Source: Caballeronia sp. BR00000012568055 (lineage in GTDB: Bacteria; Pseudomonadota; Gammaproteobacteria; Burkholderiales; Burkholderiaceae). Taken from it: DNA of 48,310 nucleotides. A program made the position numbers and the translations under genes. The stretch is from NCBI RefSeq assembly GCF_029439455.1, contig NZ_JAQFVG010000304.1, positions 1-48,310 of the forward strand. The letters are read 5' to 3'. This document shows positions 45,884-48,310 of the stretch, in pieces (positions within the stretch are counted from its first letter, which is position 1; each line of letters opens with the position of its first letter). Below the pieces are notes generated by a model. It ran no database searches. It was given only the letters and a program-made list of their open reading frames with translations, and had not been told where the DNA came from.

Positions 45884-46210
45884 TCAGAAGCCGCGCGAAC
45901 GGGCCGGGCGCGGCGGCGGCGCGGGCTGCGTGTCGGGCTGGTCGATGGTTACATCGGATTGCGCAACGGCTACGCACGGCAGAATCCAGCCTTCGGTCTT
46001 TTCTTCCGCCGTCAGTCCCGGCCATTCGATCCGATACGTCACCGCGCCGCTGGAAAGGCGGCACATGCACGCGCGGCAGGTGCCGTTGCGGCACGATCGC
46101 GGCAGCGACAAACCCGCGCGCAACGCTGCATCGAGCAGGGTTTCGCCGTCGCGCACGGTGACGAAGTGTCCCGCCGGATCGATGGTCAGCGCGTACGCGT
46201 CGTCTTTCAC
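45884..46210 (-). CDS. [2Fe-2S] plant-type ferredoxin-like protein
   Basis: A 108-residue protein with a plant-type 2Fe-2S domain: cluster ligands C40, C45, C48 and C79 (CRNGTCRACMCR and GWILPC), preceded by GETLLDAALRAGLSLP. A Pro/Arg-rich tail ends the protein. Its GTG start overlaps the stop of the YigZ gene by three bases (GTGA), so it is translated by coupling. Such a small ferredoxin would pass electrons to a partner not visible here. Confidence 0.87.
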   Translation of the reverse strand: MKDDAYALTIDPAGHFVTVRDGETLLDAALRAGLSLPRSCRNGTCRACMCRLSSGAVTYRIEWPGLTAEEKTEGWILPCVAVAQSDVTIDQPDTQPAPPPRPARSRGF

Positions 46211-46800
46211 GATTGCAATTCGACCGTGGCGCGGCCATTGGTCAGATCGCGCAATTCGGCGGCAGCCGCTTCGCGCGCGGCGGCGGGCAGGCGCATAACG
46301 AAACGCACCGTCATCCCGTACGCCGTCTCCATCAACTCGGCCGCGTTCTGTTCGATCCACCGTCGCACGCGCGCCTCGTCCGCATAATCCATTTCGATAC
46401 CCATCAGCCCGCGCTCGATGCGCTCGATTCGCTCGGCAAGCTGCATCGCGGTGGCGATGGCGTCGGTGTAAGCGCGCACCAGACCGCCCGCGCCGAGCTT
46501 GATGCCGCCGTAATACCGCACGACCGCCGCCAGCACGCCATCGACTTCGTGATGCCGCAGCACCTCGAGAATCGGCCGGCCTGCGGTGCCCGACGGTTCG
46601 CCATCGTCGGACATGCCCGACTGGCCGCCCGCGAGCAGCGCCCAGCAAATATGCGTGGCCGCCGGATGCTCGGTGTGCAGGCGTTCGAGCTCGCGCATGG
46701 CGCTATCGCGATCGGCGACGGGCAGCGCCCACGCGATAAAGCGGCTCTTGCGGATATCGATTTCAGCGCTCACGGGCGCGGCGAGGGTGTACGTCGGCAA
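46207..46800 (-). CDS. YigZ/IMPACT family protein
   Basis: A 197-residue protein of the YigZ/IMPACT N-terminal (UPF0029) family. The family start is visible, YTLAAPVSAEIDIRKSRFIA, with GEPSGTAGRPILEVLRHHEV and AVVRYYGGIKLGAGGLVRAY; a C-terminal DUF1949-like domain follows. The start is a TTG at 46800 because an in-frame stop lies three codons upstream. The IMPACT fold is linked to translation control in eukaryotes; the bacterial role is unsettled. It overlaps the ferredoxin gene. Confidence 0.93.
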   Translation of the reverse strand: MPTYTLAAPVSAEIDIRKSRFIAWALPVADRDSAMRELERLHTEHPAATHICWALLAGGQSGMSDDGEPSGTAGRPILEVLRHHEVDGVLAAVVRYYGGIKLGAGGLVRAYTDAIATAMQLAERIERIERGLMGIEMDYADEARVRRWIEQNAAELMETAYGMTVRFVMRLPAAAREAAAAELRDLTNGRATVELQS

Positions 46801-46849
46801 GGCTAATTACAAACGGTTGCGTGAATAGCGAATGGTAGCGGCAAACGTC

Positions 46850-47362
46850 CTAAGTACCGAGCAGCGCCCGCTGCATCAACACGGTATCGACCCATCGGCC
46901 ATGCTTGAAGCCGACTTCGCGCAGCACGCCGACATGCTCGAAACCGAGCTTGGCGTGCAGTGCAATCGATCCCGCATTGCCGCTGTTACCGATCACGGCG
47001 ATCATCTGCCGCCACGGTCCGCGCTCGCATCGCTCGATCAGCGACGTGAGCAGCGCATAGCCGATGCCGCGTGCGCCGAAGCCATCGGCGAGATAGACCG
47101 AATCTTCGATCGTATGCCGATAAGCCGACCGCGGCCGATACGTCGAGGCATACGCATAACCCGCCACCGCGCCATCCACTTCCGCGACGATATACGGCAG
47201 GCCCAACGCGGTAATGGCCGCGTGCCGCGCGCGCATTTCATCGACGGACGGCGGGACTTCTTCGAACGTGGCGAGCGCGTTCAATACGTAATGCGCATAA
47301 ATGCCGGCGATGGCGTCGAAGTCGGCGGGCGCAGCGTCGCGGATCAGCGGTGAGGAAGTCAT
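46850..47362 (-). CDS. GNAT family N-acetyltransferase (phosphinothricin acetyltransferase-like)
   Basis: A 170-residue Pat/Bar-type acetyltransferase from ATG 47362; the longer frame upstream is not coding. Marks: IRDAAPADFDAIAGIYAHYV near the start, YIVAEVDGAVAGYAYASTYR, and the acetyl-CoA motif GFGARGIGYALLTSLIERC. The C-terminal IGNSGNAGSIALHAKLGFEH and VGFKHGRWVDTVLMQRALLG are typical of the Pat group. Likely substrates are methionine sulfoximine-type or phosphinothricin-type amino acids; not proven. Confidence 0.92.
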   Translation of the reverse strand: MTSSPLIRDAAPADFDAIAGIYAHYVLNALATFEEVPPSVDEMRARHAAITALGLPYIVAEVDGAVAGYAYASTYRPRSAYRHTIEDSVYLADGFGARGIGYALLTSLIERCERGPWRQMIAVIGNSGNAGSIALHAKLGFEHVGVLREVGFKHGRWVDTVLMQRALLGT

Positions 47363-47714
47363 ATCAAAAGAGTGGTCATGGCACGGAAGGGCCGCATTCG
47401 AACGACATGAAGCAGGCGATTGACGCCATTTTCGAAACGCCGATTTTCGCACGGTGCGCGGAGGCAAAAAAAGATCCTGCGAGCCGTGCGGAAGCCCACC
47501 AAGCCGGCGCGTTTTAGAGCAAAGAAAAGATTGAACCGGGAACGCGCTGGCCCCTACACTGAGTCGTTTGTCCGGCACCGCGACGGACGCGCGTTCGCGC
47601 GCGCATCCACGGGGTGGAGCAGACGATTCGAGCGACCAGAAGAATCGTAACCAGTCGGTACAAAAAACGCGCGTGCAGAACCATAAGAATGCGCGGCGCG
47701 GACCATAACACGCA
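47363..47714. other. intergenic region before the CSS-motif gene
   Basis: A 352-base divergent gap. An inverted pair CGCACGG / CCGTGCG at 47448-47490 is the only visible structure. Frames across it are Arg-rich and do not look coding. Promoters for both flanking genes must be here but are not obvious. Confidence 0.45.
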
Positions 47715-48310
47715 ATGAATAATTTCCAACGCGGGGCGCTGATCGCGCTCCTGATCGTCGTCGTGTCGATTGCCGCGATCGTGCCGGTGGGCATCGGCTA
47801 TGTGTTCGCGCGACGCACGCAGTTTCAGGAAGACGCCGCACGCCTTTCGGTGGTCGCGGACGCCGCGCTTTTTCATGCCGAAGACGTCACACGCCGCTTG
47901 TCCGGCGCGCTCGGCGATATCGGCAAAGTGGCCGCGCTGCCGTGTTCGACGCCGTATCTGCACGAGCTTCGGCGCATTACGCTGGCGCATCAGCAAGTGC
48001 GCGATGCAGGCGCGTACGACCGCGACGGCAACTGGCAATGCTCGTCGCTGCTGGGCGCGGTATCGGCGGGAACGCTGGATGGCCTGCATCTGCCCGCGCC
48101 CGACTGGCGTTCGCGCGATGGCGTGAGCGCGTGGTACGGACTCGCGCGGCTTCCGGGCGGCAAGGAGTCGGTGGTGATGGGCCGCAATGGTTTCTACATT
48201 GCCGTCGATCCCACGCTGTATCTCGAAGACCGCACCGCGACGAGCGGTAATCTCGCCGTCATCAACACCGAAGCGAGCCGCGTGATCGCGCGCTCGCCCG
48301 CCACCGATGC
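47715..48310 (+). CDS. CSS-motif domain protein, probable cyclic-di-GMP phosphodiesterase, 3' partial
   Basis: The first 198 codons of a larger gene that runs past the window end. An N-terminal membrane segment (about 8-30, LIALLIVVVSIAAIVPVGIG) is followed by a periplasmic domain with the CSS signature: C77 in ALPCSTPYLHELRRI and C109 in GNWQCSSLLGAV. CSS-domain proteins such as E. coli PdeC carry a cytosolic EAL phosphodiesterase after a second membrane segment, and their two periplasmic cysteines form a disulfide that lowers activity. The EAL part is beyond the window, so it is inferred. The ATG at 47715 has only a weak ribosome binding site. Confidence 0.8.
   Translation, partial: MNNFQRGALIALLIVVVSIAAIVPVGIGYVFARRTQFQEDAARLSVVADAALFHAEDVTRRLSGALGDIGKVAALPCSTPYLHELRRITLAHQQVRDAGAYDRDGNWQCSSLLGAVSAGTLDGLHLPAPDWRSRDGVSAWYGLARLPGGKESVVMGRNGFYIAVDPTLYLEDRTATSGNLAVINTEASRVIARSPATD

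Overview
The window is an ordinary-looking stretch of chromosome from a Betaproteobacterium of the family Burkholderiaceae, most likely Burkholderia sensu lato (Caballeronia or Paraburkholderia type). The grounds are the high G+C content, the codon bias, and family-typical genes such as ftrABCD, hemP, a DUF2968 protein, an OmpC-type porin, the PRC-barrel protein and the VC_2705-type symporter pair. I see no prophage, insertion sequence, CRISPR array or plasmid function. The interest is in iron and phosphate biology, several small exported peptides, candidate non-coding RNAs and one broken gene.

Layout. 0-5 kb: the 3' part of a penicillin-binding endopeptidase (pbpG), then an IclR regulator divergent from lutAB (lactate oxidation, with no lutC beside it), then a Gly/Pro/Tyr-rich lipoprotein. 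5-9 kb: a small membrane peptide, an aromatic aminotransferase (tyrB-like) and divergent uvrB. 9-13.6 kb: ftrABCD (ferrous iron uptake) behind a Fur-box-like site, then a GlcG/HbpS-like gene, then convergent hemP with a Fur box inside its promoter and a structured, possibly regulatory RNA downstream of it. 13.6-17 kb: SRPBCC, OsmC and pirin genes, a LysR regulator, and a 41-residue exported peptide whose ribosome binding site lies in a hairpin. 17-21.2 kb: tonB-exbB-exbD, bfd with its Fur-box promoter, then bfr-murI. The 9-21 kb part therefore gathers iron import, TonB energy supply, iron storage and iron release.

21-29.5 kb: class I fumarase, a YqhA membrane protein, an EamA exporter, acetyl-CoA synthetase, a two-subunit sodium/solute symporter probably feeding it, and tRNA-Ser(GGA). 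29.8-38.6 kb: DUF3597, a 100-bp inverted-repeat element, two small proteins, a CHAD-domain (polyphosphate-binding) gene divergent from a PiT phosphate transporter that is interrupted by one in-frame TAA, a Lys/Ala-rich basic protein, a secreted phytase-like esterase with a His/Asp tail, a hypothetical protein, DUF2968 and a KTSC-like protein. 38.7-48.3 kb: a small hypothetical protein, PRC-barrel protein, RNase H-like protein, SDR, porin, LysE exporter, initiator tRNA-fMet, POT peptide transporter, a probable orphan sRNA, rpsU, an overlapping ferredoxin/YigZ pair, a GNAT acetyltransferase, and the start of a CSS-motif protein of the cyclic-di-GMP phosphodiesterase type, cut by the window end.

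The most noteworthy points are: the premature stop in an otherwise intact pit gene with Pho-box-like sites between it and the CHAD gene; the Fur-controlled hemP transcript with a structured tail carrying a C-rich loop; the hairpin over the ribosome binding site of the 41-residue peptide; the 100-bp inverted-repeat element; and a bacterioferritin with Thr at the position of a ferroxidase glutamate. All family assignments come from reading motifs by eye; no database search was run.
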